Source: a virus
Strand: one strand, 5' to 3'
Virus record (IMG/VR): IMGVR_UViG_3300028595_000349
Span: 1 to 32,102 of that record
DNA length: 32,102 nucleotides
Within the stretch, counting starts at the first letter, position 1. Each line of letters begins with the position of its first letter. The translations under genes and the position numbers were made by a program. Below the pieces are notes generated by a model, which had not been told where the DNA came from, made no database searches, and saw only the letters and a list, made by a program, of their open reading frames with translations. Shown piece by piece: positions 16,781 to 22,725 of the stretch.

Positions 16781-17874
16781 GTTATACTTTTTTGCTTAAC
16801 AATCAAGACGTAACTAATTACCTAGTTGATATAACTCCGGTAAAAGAAAGCAAAGAGCTTGATGATAACGTGTTAAAACCGGAATATGAATTTATATTTA
16901 ATAATGAAATATTTTTGCGTGTTAACGATACAAATTCGCCTTTTGTGAATACCGACTTTATTGAAACACCTGTAAGACTTTATGAAACGGAGACCGAGGA
17001 CGATATAATAACAGGCACAATAAACGACATCCAAAACTGCGGGAAAAAAACAAAGCTAATAGTAAGCATAGAAAACAAAAAGAATTTAGACCAAAAAATA
17101 TTAACTTCGTGGATAGCGATAAACCCTATAGAAATAATATATCAGTTATCCGTACTTTTTGATATACCGATGAACGCGCTACAATATAGACGTATGAAAC
17201 AGAGATATAATGGCGTCCGGTTTTCCTTGATAGGCGGTGATATTACCTTATTTGAAGCACTAAGAGAAATAAAGAAAAAAGCCGGTATACAAATATACTT
17301 CACAAACGGAGAATTGTATGTCGATGATTTAGACCCTGCAGTAAAAGACAATTCAAGTTTTACTATTACCGATGATGATATTTATGAAGGCGCTGAATTA
17401 TCGCAAAATACATATAATGATGAGCTATATACGGACTTTGCTTTTAAATGTTATGAAGAAGGCGATATTTTACTAACTGACGAAAACGGTGATAATTACG
17501 GTAGAGCTATCCGCCGGAAATTCGGCAGTATTCCATACGATGAGCTTGACGGGTCGAGTGCTAGCGATGTTAGGATATACGATGCTTCGAGCGGGTATGA
17601 AAGCCAAGTTAATTATATCAAAATGTATGGTCGAATATTTAAACAAATTGATATAAATTTATCAATACAGAAATATAACGCTTTTCGACTTGATACTATT
17701 TTTGTTTGGAATAGCACAAAATACAATTTTGAAAAGCGTTTTGAAGTAAGGGAAATAACAAGAAATTATAAGAAAGGTATCATTTCAGTTACAGCATGGG
17801 AACTAACCGATATTGAAAACAAAAGCTTTACTAGTGGTTACGGCTTTAATTGGGGTGGCAATTATGGGAATTAA
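16777..17874 (+). CDS. Tail hub / distal tail-like protein
   Basis: This 365-residue protein starts with GTG in a GTGA overlap with the preceding gene, with GTGGAGGCGAGC as ribosome site. The N-terminal part is strand-rich (FLLNNQDVTNYLVDITPVKES). The middle has IAINPIEIIYQLSVLF, TLFEALREIKKKAGIQIYFTNGELYVDDLDP (about 163-190), resembling the hub domains of gpD/gp27-type tail proteins that test for bound ligand or form the tip ring. The end is strand-rich. Family assignment is tentative and based on this pattern and gene order after the tape measure. Confidence 0.5.
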   Translation: MSYTFLLNNQDVTNYLVDITPVKESKELDDNVLKPEYEFIFNNEIFLRVNDTNSPFVNTDFIETPVRLYETETEDDIITGTINDIQNCGKKTKLIVSIENKKNLDQKILTSWIAINPIEIIYQLSVLFDIPMNALQYRRMKQRYNGVRFSLIGGDITLFEALREIKKKAGIQIYFTNGELYVDDLDPAVKDNSSFTITDDDIYEGAELSQNTYNDELYTDFAFKCYEEGDILLTDENGDNYGRAIRRKFGSIPYDELDGSSASDVRIYDASSGYESQVNYIKMYGRIFKQIDINLSIQKYNAFRLDTIFVWNSTKYNFEKRFEVREITRNYKKGIISVTAWELTDIENKSFTSGYGFNWGGNYGN

Positions 17875-17877
17875 AAA

Positions 17878-18555
17878 ATGGCGGTAGACGGATATACAAG
17901 CAATTACAATTTTGCGAAATACGCCATCGGTTCAAACGACTGGGGCGGTGGTATGAATAATAATTTGGACTTAATCGACACGCAAATAAAACAAAATGCG
18001 GATAATATCACATCGGCGGCTGGTGCTATAACAGGAGAAGTAAAAGCGGTTGCTTTTTCTACTGTACCGAGTGGCTGGTTAGAGTGTAACGGAGCTGCGG
18101 TTTCGCGGACTACTTACAGTGCTTTATTTTCTGCAATAGGTACAAATTTCGGCGAGGGTGACGGCTCAACTACTTTTAATTTGCCTGACTTGCGCGGAAA
18201 ATTTGTTCGTGGTTATGACAACGGCGCGGGTAACGACCCTGACGCTGCTAGTAGAACGGCGCAAGACACTGGTGGGAATACGGGAGATGATATAGGCAGT
18301 GTTCAAGACGATGCTATGCAAGGTCATAAACACCGATATAATTTTTATGACGCTGCTTCTCCTGTTTATATGTCACCTACTGGATATTATGGTGATAGAG
18401 ATTTCAATGGGGTCGGAATTGGAAGCAATACAAAAAACGCGACAAATGATGTTATTATTGATATTCCGATAGAAGACGGAACGAACGGCACACCAAGAAC
18501 ATCAGGAGAAACACGTCCTGTAAATGTTTCGCTTATGTATATTATAAAAACGTGA
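17878..18555 (+). CDS. Phage tail collar domain protein (tail fibre)
   Basis: This 225-residue protein has a clear collar domain from about residue 48 to 120: GEVKAVAFSTVPSGWLECNG, SRTTYSALFSAIGTNFGEGD and TFNLPDLRGKFVRGYDNGAG. This is the classic fibre-tip pattern, seen for example in T4 gp12 and many tail fibres. Residues 145-185 include a GHKHRYNF segment, then a region ending RPVNVSLMYIIKT, which is the usual C-terminal strand of this family (GNETRPVNVALLYCIK-like). It is the final structural gene before lysis and probably contacts the host receptor. It starts 3 bases after the previous stop. Confidence 0.88.
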   Translation: MAVDGYTSNYNFAKYAIGSNDWGGGMNNNLDLIDTQIKQNADNITSAAGAITGEVKAVAFSTVPSGWLECNGAAVSRTTYSALFSAIGTNFGEGDGSTTFNLPDLRGKFVRGYDNGAGNDPDAASRTAQDTGGNTGDDIGSVQDDAMQGHKHRYNFYDAASPVYMSPTGYYGDRDFNGVGIGSNTKNATNDVIIDIPIEDGTNGTPRTSGETRPVNVSLMYIIKT

Positions 18556-18562
18556 GGTATAT

Positions 18563-19192
18563 ATGGAACAATTAGCAGTAAAATATTTTCCGCAACGGGA
18601 CAACGATAATAACCCGATGGGTACGTGCTGTCCAACGTGTGCGGCGATGGCTTTAGAATTTAAAAATTTCGATACTGAATATCTTATGGCTGTGGTGCAT
18701 TCTACGGGTGCGAGACAAATTGAAGACGCGTTGACAAAACTAACACCGAATTATGCCGACTTTTACAAACTTGAGCATACTATTGATACACACTTTATGC
18801 GTGGTGATTATCAGTATACTGGGGTTAAGAATTTAACCCACGAAGGAATAAAACAAGAGATAGATAATTTGTATCCGGTTGAAATTGTAATTTGTATCGG
18901 TGCGACTTTGCATTGTGTTTTGGTAGTGGGATATGATAATGATAAATATTATATGCACGACCCTTACGGAAGTTTTATAGAAGGTTACCCTAAATTTGAC
19001 GAGCTCGGAAATGCTAAGGCTTTCAAAGATGGCCAATATGCAGAATATTCTTATAGTATGTTATGGAAAGGCGAGCCTGAAAAATACGGTTACGGGTGGA
19101 ATAGCATTCCACGTGGTAGACTAGCTTATATTGTAGGCGGTGATAAAACACCATGCCTTTTAATTCATGCGGATAAGGTTAAGGAGGTATAG
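18563..19192 (+). CDS. C39-like papain-fold peptidase, probable endolysin
   Basis: This 209-residue protein has the catalytic pattern of C39-like cysteine peptidases: a GTCCPTCAAMA segment with candidate nucleophile Cys22 and Cys23 where CGP normally has Gly, His118 in ATLHCVLVVGYD, and Asp134 in MHDPYGSF. No signal peptide or membrane segment is visible. It is the first gene of the lysis cluster, before holin and spanin candidates, so cleavage of peptide cross-links in host peptidoglycan is the likely role. The alternative is a virion-associated or processing peptidase. AGGTATAT precedes the ATG. Confidence 0.7.
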   Translation: MEQLAVKYFPQRDNDNNPMGTCCPTCAAMALEFKNFDTEYLMAVVHSTGARQIEDALTKLTPNYADFYKLEHTIDTHFMRGDYQYTGVKNLTHEGIKQEIDNLYPVEIVICIGATLHCVLVVGYDNDKYYMHDPYGSFIEGYPKFDELGNAKAFKDGQYAEYSYSMLWKGEPEKYGYGWNSIPRGRLAYIVGGDKTPCLLIHADKVKEV

Positions 19193-19193
19193 C

Positions 19194-19493
19194 ATGAGTA
19201 AAGCAATATGTAATATTTTAATAATTCTAAGTGTGCTTGTTTGTTTGGGTTTAGTCATCCTGGCGGTAATACAAAAACTATCGGACTGGAAAATATATGT
19301 ATTTCCTTTGGCTTTTGCAACTGGAATTCTTTTAATGTATCAGTCTGTTATTTATAAAGGGAAAAAAGATAAAACATTATTAGGCCAAATTCCATTTAAA
19401 GATATTAAAGAGTTAATAAAAAAACAACCCGTCGTTACTGCACCAACGCTAACACCTACACCGCCGACAACGCAAATAAACCCAAACGGGTGA
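19194..19493 (+). CDS. Holin candidate
   Basis: This 99-residue membrane protein has two hydrophobic segments (about 5-27, ICNILIILSVLVCLGLVILA; and about 33-54, IYVFPLAFATGILLMY), followed by a charged stretch and a Pro/Thr-rich tail. This is the size and shape of a class II holin. The start at 19194 is chosen over an upstream in-frame ATG at 19167 because AAGGAGGT lies directly before it. It lies between the lysin and the spanins. It may control the timing of lysis; a holin accessory protein is the alternative because another candidate lies at 19978. Confidence 0.55.
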   Translation: MSKAICNILIILSVLVCLGLVILAVIQKLSDWKIYVFPLAFATGILLMYQSVIYKGKKDKTLLGQIPFKDIKELIKKQPVVTAPTLTPTPPTTQINPNG

Positions 19494-19507
19494 AGAAGGA
19501 AACATGA

Positions 19508-19837
19508 ATGACAAAATATATAATTTTTGGTTTGATATTATTAATCGTTCTATTTGGGGCTATTATAGGAATTCAAAGATGTACTTTAAAGCGATTGCAG
19601 GCAGACTTACACGCAACGAAATTGAAGTTGGAAAGTGCAAAACAGCAAATAAAACTAATGCAGAATATAAGGGAAAGAGATGATGAAATTAACCGACGAA
19701 CACAAAGACAAATTAATAATATTAATAGCGTTGCTGATAATAATATCGTTACCGAGCTTAATCGGCTGTTCGGCTCGAGTAATAACACGTCCGGTAATAA
19801 TACCAATTCCGCAACGACCGGAAACGCCACAAATTAA
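19508..19837 (+). CDS. Inner-membrane spanin (Rz-like)
   Basis: This 109-residue protein has an N-terminal membrane anchor (IIFGLILLIVLFGAIIGI, residues 5-22), then a long charged coiled coil (LKRLQADLHATKLKLESAKQ...), and a Ser/Asn/Thr-rich end. This is the topology of Rz-type i-spanins, which span the periplasm from the inner membrane. The second half overlaps an open frame coding a lipoprotein, the signature of Rz/Rz1. GAAGGAAAC precedes the start. It would cooperate with that lipoprotein to fuse the membranes in the last step of lysis of a Gram-negative-type host. Confidence 0.75.
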   Translation: MTKYIIFGLILLIVLFGAIIGIQRCTLKRLQADLHATKLKLESAKQQIKLMQNIRERDDEINRRTQRQINNINSVADNNIVTELNRLFGSSNNTSGNNTNSATTGNATN

Positions 19838-19991
19838 CTTTTCTAACAGGGCTAGCGGTGTATGGTTGAGCTATGAACAAGCACGGAAATTAGCACGGTA
19901 TAGAATATTATTAGAAAGCTATATCAAAAAATTAAAAATCCGGATACTAGAAAATAATCGACTAGCAAGGGGTGAAGGTGAACGGGACTGA
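19680..19991 (+). CDS. Outer-membrane spanin lipoprotein (Rz1-like)
   Basis: This 103-residue protein (102 if the second of two adjacent ATGs at 19683 is used) starts inside the Rz-like gene in another frame. It has an n-region with Lys, a hydrophobic stretch (LIILIALLIIISLPSLIG) and a lipobox ending at Cys30 (SLIGC), as for a signal-peptidase II lipoprotein. After Cys come Pro-rich PVIIPIPQRPETPQ and a helical basic tail. The tail is longer than in lambda Rz1. Overlap plus lipobox makes the o-spanin call strong. It indicates a host with an outer membrane. Confidence 0.75.
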   Translation: MMKLTDEHKDKLIILIALLIIISLPSLIGCSARVITRPVIIPIPQRPETPQINFSNRASGVWLSYEQARKLARYRILLESYIKKLKIRILENNRLARGEGERD

Positions 19992-20337
19992 AAGTGCAGA
20001 AATATATCAACGACTTAATAGACTGGAAATTGACATGGCTAGGGTAAAAACTGACGTGCAGGGTTACAAAGAAATTATCAATCAAGAGCTAGTTGCTATT
20101 ACTAGGCTTGTCAACGAAACGAATTGCCTTATAAAAGACACCTCTAATGTATACTTGGCTACTGCTATTCAAAAACACAAAGATGAATGCGAAAAAGAAA
20201 GAAAAACAGATAATAAGGAAAAGAGCGAAACAAGCACGAAGAAAAAAGCATTTATTTTTGAAATTATCAAGTTTGCGGTTTCCGTTATAACAGGTGGCTC
20301 TATCCTGGCTTTGCTTAAAATTCTTAAAGTTTTATAG
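19978..20337 (+). CDS. XhlA-like coiled-coil membrane protein, holin accessory candidate
   Basis: This 119-residue protein starts with GTG. An in-frame GTG at 19972 lies too close to the AAGGGG at 19969-19974, so 19978 is preferred. The N-terminal 60 residues form a coiled coil (IYQRLNRLEIDMARVKTDVQ). A Lys/Glu-rich linker follows, and then one hydrophobic segment at the C-terminus (IFEIIKFAVSVITGGSILALL). This layout is that of XhlA-type proteins and of some phage holins. It overlaps the end of the Rz1-like gene. It is the last gene of the late operon; no clear terminator was recognised after it. Confidence 0.55.
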   Translation: MNGTESAEIYQRLNRLEIDMARVKTDVQGYKEIINQELVAITRLVNETNCLIKDTSNVYLATAIQKHKDECEKERKTDNKEKSETSTKKKAFIFEIIKFAVSVITGGSILALLKILKVL

Positions 20338-20439
20338 CAAATAAGGCTTGCGAGGATTGCGTACAAACGGTTTTATTTTCCTTATTGACTATTTACCTTG
20401 CCTTTAAAATAACTCTTCTTATATCGAACGGCTAAATAC

Positions 20440-20459
20440 TTACTATATAAGCATTTACA
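20440..20459 (+). repeat. 20-bp direct repeat, copy 1
   Basis: This copy is identical to the one at 20511-20530. The conserved block runs TTACTATATA then AGCATTTACA and extends imperfectly into an ACATTTC/CTATTTC-like tail. It is preceded by CTAAATACT at 20432-20440. Candidate iteron or operator. Confidence 0.7.
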
Positions 20460-20510
20460 ACATTTCACTATATTTTACCTATGCCTAAATACTGCTATTT
20501 TGCTAACTTG

Positions 20511-20530
20511 TTACTATATAAGCATTTACA
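20511..20530 (+). repeat. 20-bp direct repeat, copy 2
   Basis: This is the second perfect copy, 71 bp downstream of the first, close to seven helical turns. The intervening DNA carries another CTAAATACT (20485-20493). Confidence 0.7.
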
Positions 20531-20632
20531 CTATTTCTATTTACATGAAAGTGTCAAGCTTTATTTAACTTTATCTATATATTTATTTTTGTTATTTTTT
20601 TTTATGTTTTTGTTGTTTTTTTTAAAAAATAC

Positions 20633-20661
20633 TTGACAAAATGGAATATATATGTTATACT
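20633..20661 (+). promoter_or_regulatory. Promoter of the hammerhead cassette
   Basis: TTGACA (20633-20638), 17-bp spacer, TATACT (20656-20661); expected start near 20668. A T-rich/A-rich tract upstream could act as an UP element. The 15 bases ending in the -35 box are identical to those before the 25000 promoter. Confidence 0.8.
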
Positions 20662-20673
20662 TATAATATAACA
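20653..20673. promoter_or_regulatory. Inverted repeat over the -10 box (operator candidate)
   Basis: TGTTATA (20653-20659) and TATAACA (20667-20673) form a perfect 7-bp inverted repeat around a 7-base centre, covering the -10 hexamer and the expected start. A dimeric repressor bound here would block the cassette promoter. Confidence 0.5.
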
Positions 20674-20695
20674 AAGAGAGAAAAGGAGAAACAAA

Positions 20696-20905
20696 ATGAC
20701 AAGAGAAAACTTAAACCAAGAAAAATATGAAGAGAGTTATCCAATCCGAGAAGGACACAAAATCATAGGTTATACAACTGACATGGACTTTGAATTGATA
20801 TGGGAAGAGATGAAAAAAGTATTTAAAAAAGGTAACCGCTATTATTACACCTACAAAGACATGAGCAGTGAAGCGGGTGTCGAATTAATAGGCTTCCAAT
20901 ACTAA
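20696..20905 (+). CDS. Small protein, first gene of hammerhead cassette
   Basis: This 69-residue protein is not recognised. It is acidic at the start and has a basic, Tyr-rich middle (FKKGNRYYYTYKDM), with GYTTDMDFELIWEEMKKVF forming a likely helix. No membrane segment or signal is present. AAGGAG lies 7 bases before the ATG. The stop codon TAA at 20903-20905 is followed without any gap by the first base of hammerhead ribozyme 1. Its mRNA (about 282 nt from the expected start) would therefore end in the ribozyme after cleavage. Separation from the late and early operons and its own strong promoter suggest independent expression, perhaps early. Confidence 0.75.
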   Translation: MTRENLNQEKYEESYPIREGHKIIGYTTDMDFELIWEEMKKVFKKGNRYYYTYKDMSSEAGVELIGFQY

Positions 20906-20955
20906 GTCGTTCTGACGAGGCTTGCATAGCCGAAACGCCGTGAGGCGTCAACGAC
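20906..20955 (+). ncRNA. Type I hammerhead ribozyme 1
   Basis: All core elements are present in order: stem I GTCGTT (20906-20911), core CTGACGA (20912-20918), stem II GGCT/AGCC with loop TGCAT (20919-20931), core GAAA (20932-20935, last A pairing with T20948), stem III CGCC/GGCG closed by a GTGA (GNRA) tetraloop (20936-20947), then TC with predicted cleavage after C20949, and stem I AACGAC (20950-20955). Both ends lie in stem I, which defines type I. No conserved core residue is missing. Type I hammerheads are known from bacterial and phage DNA. Confidence 0.93.
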
Positions 20956-20976
20956 AAAAGAAAAAAGGAGAACAAA

Positions 20977-21165
20977 ATGAAAATACAAAAAATGAAATGG
21001 TACGAAAAAAAAGAGATTACAAAGATTGCAAAATATGTAACTAATAAATATGGTATTAAAATTACTACAAAAAATCTTTGTGATACAGGCACTAACGGTC
21101 TTATTTGCGAAGGCGGATATGGATGCAATATACTAGATAAAATAAAAAGTTATATTTGTCTTTAA
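20977..21165 (+). CDS. Small protein encoded between the two hammerheads
   Basis: This 62-residue basic protein is not recognised. It starts KIQKMKWYEKKEITKIAKYV and its second half is Cys/Gly-rich (NLCDTGTNGLICEGGYGCNI), with four Cys in all. The basic helix plus Cys-rich end could bind nucleic acid or metal, but no family pattern is clear. AAGGAG lies 7 bases before the ATG, within a leader (AACGACAAAAG...) that becomes the 5' end after cleavage by ribozyme 1. The stop TAA (21163-21165) abuts ribozyme 2. The gene would thus be carried on a 262-nt processed RNA. Confidence 0.75.
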   Translation: MKIQKMKWYEKKEITKIAKYVTNKYGIKITTKNLCDTGTNGLICEGGYGCNILDKIKSYICL

Positions 21166-21217
21166 GTCGTTCTGAAGAGGCTTCATTAGCCGAAACGGTC
21201 GTAAGACCGTCAACGAC
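21166..21217 (+). ncRNA. Type I hammerhead ribozyme 2
   Basis: Stem I GTCGTT/AACGAC (21166-21171, 21212-21217) and stem II GGCT/AGCC are identical to ribozyme 1. The core is CTGAAGA (21172-21178) and GAAA (21192-21195), and position 7 of the core is the only changed core base, a position known to tolerate any base. Stem III is CGGTC/GACCG with a GTAA tetraloop (21196-21209), one pair longer and of different sequence but fully paired. Predicted cleavage is after C21211. Preserved pairing despite substitutions is strong support for function. Confidence 0.93.
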
Positions 21218-21239
21218 AAAAGAAAATAAGTAAGCAAAA

Positions 21240-21269
21240 CTTTAACTAGTAAAAAAGTTAAGGTTTTTT
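21240..21269 (+). terminator. Bidirectional intrinsic terminator after the cassette
   Basis: CTTTAAC (21240-21246) pairs with GTTAAGG (21257-21263) with one G-U, extended by AAAA/TTTT, then a T-run (21264-21269). On the minus strand the same hairpin is followed by TTTTGC. It ends the hammerhead transcript and probably the convergent early-left operon, whose last stop codon lies in the T-run. Confidence 0.75.
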
Positions 21270-21396
21270 ATTTGTCTTTTTTATACGGCAATCTATCTAT
21301 ATAAAAACTAAGTGGCTTTGAATTGTGTATATCGAAACATAATGAAATTATGAAAAGTAAAATAAATAAACCTAAAAGTATTAATAATATTATCAT
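21268..21396 (-). CDS. Small single-pass membrane protein
   Basis: A 42-residue open frame on the minus strand begins after GAGGAGTAACAC. Residues 2-21 are almost wholly hydrophobic (IILLILLGLFILLFIISLC), followed by a short polar tail (HNSKPLSFYIDRLPYKKDK). One membrane helix with a basic cytoplasmic-type tail is expected. It is the last gene of the leftward operon and its stop lies in the terminator. The upstream leader retains the tail of a pentapeptide gene. The function is unknown. Confidence 0.6.
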   Translation of the reverse strand: MIILLILLGLFILLFIISLCFDIHNSKPLSFYIDRLPYKKDK

Positions 21397-21399
21397 GTG

Positions 21400-21493
21400 T
21401 TACTCCTCTATTTTTTTACATCCATATTTTTCTATAACATGGGCAGGTTAAGCATGAAAAATCTAAATTTGCGTTGTAAAAATTAGCATAATA
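21400..21493 (-). pseudogene. Remnant of the pentapeptide protein C-terminal region
   Basis: Minus-strand sequence after the TAA at 21494 still codes, in the same frame, for pentapeptide-like YYANFYNANLDFSC. Then, one frame over, it codes for VIEKYGCKKIEE followed by TAA (21400-21402). The latter is the counterpart of the IIKEHGCKKIEE ending of the 31151 paralogue. About 45 codons between the two, including the KIDKRIFTQ region, are missing. This shows a deletion with frameshift plus a nonsense change in an ancestor of the gene. Confidence 0.75.
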
Positions 21494-21961
21494 TTAACAC
21501 GAATAACTCAAATTCGCATTTCGTAAATCCGCACTTTGTAAATCAGCATTGCGTAAATCAGCATTGCGTAAATCAGCATTTCGTAAATCAGCATCGCATA
21601 ATTTTGCACTTTGTAAATCCGAACCATACAAATTCGCAAAACGCAAATTAGCACCACCGAAATTCGCGCCATGCAAATCTGCGTCTTCTAAATCCGCGAA
21701 ACGTAAATCTGCGCCACTCAAATCAGCATTGGTTAAAACAGCGCCATATAAATCCGCATAACGTAAATCTGCACCTTCTAAAACAGCATTGCGTAAAACA
21801 GCACTTTGTAAATCAGCACCAGTTAAATTAGCACAACGTAAATCCGCACAACGTAAATCTATATTATTAACACTATGATAACATAGCCACCTCCGATAGC
21901 GATTGAATTTCTCAACCTCACCATTTTTTAGCCAATTTGTATAACGTTCTTTTTTTATCAT
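21494..21961 (-). CDS. Pentapeptide repeat protein (C-terminally truncated)
   Basis: This 155-residue protein has an N-terminal cap (KKERYTNWLKNGEVEKFNRY) shared with two paralogues at the right end. About 20 tandem A(D/N)LXX pentapeptides follow, predicted to form a right-handed quadrilateral beta-helix. It ends at NLSYSC followed by TAA, whereas the 31151 paralogue continues with a conserved C-terminal domain whose decayed traces lie downstream. Some pentapeptide proteins mimic DNA and bind gyrase; a role of that kind is only a suggestion here. A weak AAGGAT precedes the start and a strong hairpin lies upstream in the leader. Confidence 0.8.
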   Translation of the reverse strand: MIKKERYTNWLKNGEVEKFNRYRRWLCYHSVNNIDLRCADLRCANLTGADLQSAVLRNAVLEGADLRYADLYGAVLTNADLSGADLRFADLEDADLHGANFGGANLRFANLYGSDLQSAKLCDADLRNADLRNADLRNADLQSADLRNANLSYSC

Positions 21962-21980
21962 TGTTTTAATCCTTATTAAT

Positions 21981-22014
21981 CCTGTCTTAATAACGGGGTG
22001 GTTATCAAGACAGG
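21981..22014 (-). promoter_or_regulatory. Strong hairpin in the leader of the pentapeptide gene
   Basis: On the minus strand CCTGTCTT pairs with AAGACAGG (8 bp), then one mismatch, then ATAAC/GTTAT (5 bp) around a 6-base C-rich loop. It lies about 20 bases before the ATG at 21961. It lacks a T-run, so regulation of translation or mRNA processing is more likely than termination. Confidence 0.5.
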
Positions 22015-22073
22015 ATAGTACTTCAAATCAAATAAAAAATTATTTGCGGCTACTCTAAGCCATGTATTATCTA

Positions 22074-22101
22074 ACCACAAACATCAACGATGTTTAGCGT
22101 G
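22074..22101. other. Inverted repeat in the same leader
   Basis: CCAC-AAACATC-AAC-GATGTTT-AGC-GTGG folds into a 7-bp stem with an outer CCAC/GTGG extension, on either strand. Together with the hairpin at 21981-22014 it makes the 142-base gap between the 78-residue gene and the pentapeptide gene highly structured. Confidence 0.45.
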
Positions 22102-22103
22102 GA

Positions 22104-22340
22104 TTAAAAACTACCATAATTATCAGCGCAATCGAATTCTTGCATTATGCCGTATACTTTTTTCATTTCTTCAACTTTCATAGCATCAGACATATCTGAA
22201 AACAAAATATTTTCAAACTTATTATATATTTTAATAAATTCGTTGTAACATTTTTGTAAATCTGAACGCATTTTTTTAAAGTCTTTTTTTGTGTAATTAA
22301 TAACTATATCTCCTATTTGTTCTTTATGTAATATTTTCAT
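22104..22340 (-). CDS. Small helical protein, unknown
   Basis: This 78-residue protein is not recognised. It is Lys/Glu-rich and mostly helical (DFKKMRSDLQKCYNEFIKIYNKFENIL; MKVEEMKKVYGIMQEF). AAGGAG lies 6 bases before the ATG. It is co-transcribed with the YopX-like gene 10 bases upstream. Such small genes are common among recombination genes of early phage operons. No function can be given. Confidence 0.65.
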   Translation of the reverse strand: MKILHKEQIGDIVINYTKKDFKKMRSDLQKCYNEFIKIYNKFENILFSDMSDAMKVEEMKKVYGIMQEFDCADNYGSF

Positions 22341-22350
22341 TTTTTACTCC

Positions 22351-22725
22351 TTATCTTTTTTTTTTTAACAATTCAGGATTTTCGTACATATTGCCTATAA
22401 TTTCACTTTCTTCCCAAAAAGGTGAGTAAAATAAATGCTCCCATTCACTATTTTTTAATAGTTTACCTTTTAACCCATTTTGATATTTCAAATTTATTTC
22501 TTCTATAAGAAAAATAAAATCTATACCTCTTGAATGTATTTCTATAATATCGCCTTCATAAATTTCTTTTCCGTTTTTATCTTTTAATCCTGTGTTTTGC
22601 ATTATAACATCACCTTGAATTTGAGTTTCCTCAAAAACGCTGTCTATTAAATCCAAACTAGAAATATTATAAAAATAAGTTATTTTTTTTTCTTCTTTGC
22701 TGTAAACCCTAAATTCGAACATCAT
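22351..22725 (-). CDS. yopX: YopX family protein
   Basis: This 124-residue protein carries the hallmark of the YopX family: MQNTGLKDKNGKEIYEGDII (about residues 42-61), preceded by an FEFRVYS...-type N-terminal strand and followed by a beta-barrel-like region. The biochemical role of the family is unknown, but it is very common in early operons of phages and prophages. The start overlaps the nuclease stop (ATGA), so it is coupled to the recombination genes. Confidence 0.88.
   Translation of the reverse strand: MMFEFRVYSKEEKKITYFYNISSLDLIDSVFEETQIQGDVIMQNTGLKDKNGKEIYEGDIIEIHSRGIDFIFLIEEINLKYQNGLKGKLLKNSEWEHLFYSPFWEESEIIGNMYENPELLKKKR

Larger units (their letters stand above)
20338..20632. other. 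AT-rich non-coding region with direct repeats, origin or control region candidate
   Basis: No convincing gene lies here. AATAAGG and CCTTATT form a long-range inverted pair just after the late operon. A perfect 20-bp direct repeat lies at 20440-20459 and 20511-20530. A 9-bp element CTAAATACT occurs at 20432-20440 and again at 20485-20493. Downstream is a T-rich tract (about 20572-20622). Repeats next to a low-melting tract fit a replication origin or a repressor-bound control region. Confidence 0.45.

Noticed and set aside
19504-19683. A 59-codon open frame starting four bases before the Rz-like start and ending over the Rz1-like ATG
   Set aside because: It is in a different frame from the convincing membrane-anchored coiled-coil protein, has no domain or signal, and shares the same ribosome site. 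Chance open frame is more likely.
21549-21761. Plus-strand open frame of repeated Lys-Ser-Ala residues
   Set aside because: It is the antisense reading of the pentapeptide gene; low-complexity composition and no ribosome site.
21494-21961. CRISPR-like array suggested by short, regular repeats
   Set aside because: The 15-bp periodicity is the codon signature of tandem pentapeptides in an open frame on the minus strand, with no constant repeat and unique spacers.
22035-22070. Possible intrinsic terminator (GGCT/AGCC with T-run on the minus strand) after the 78-residue gene
   Set aside because: The stem is only 4-5 pairs and the T-run starts several bases after it; too weak to call.
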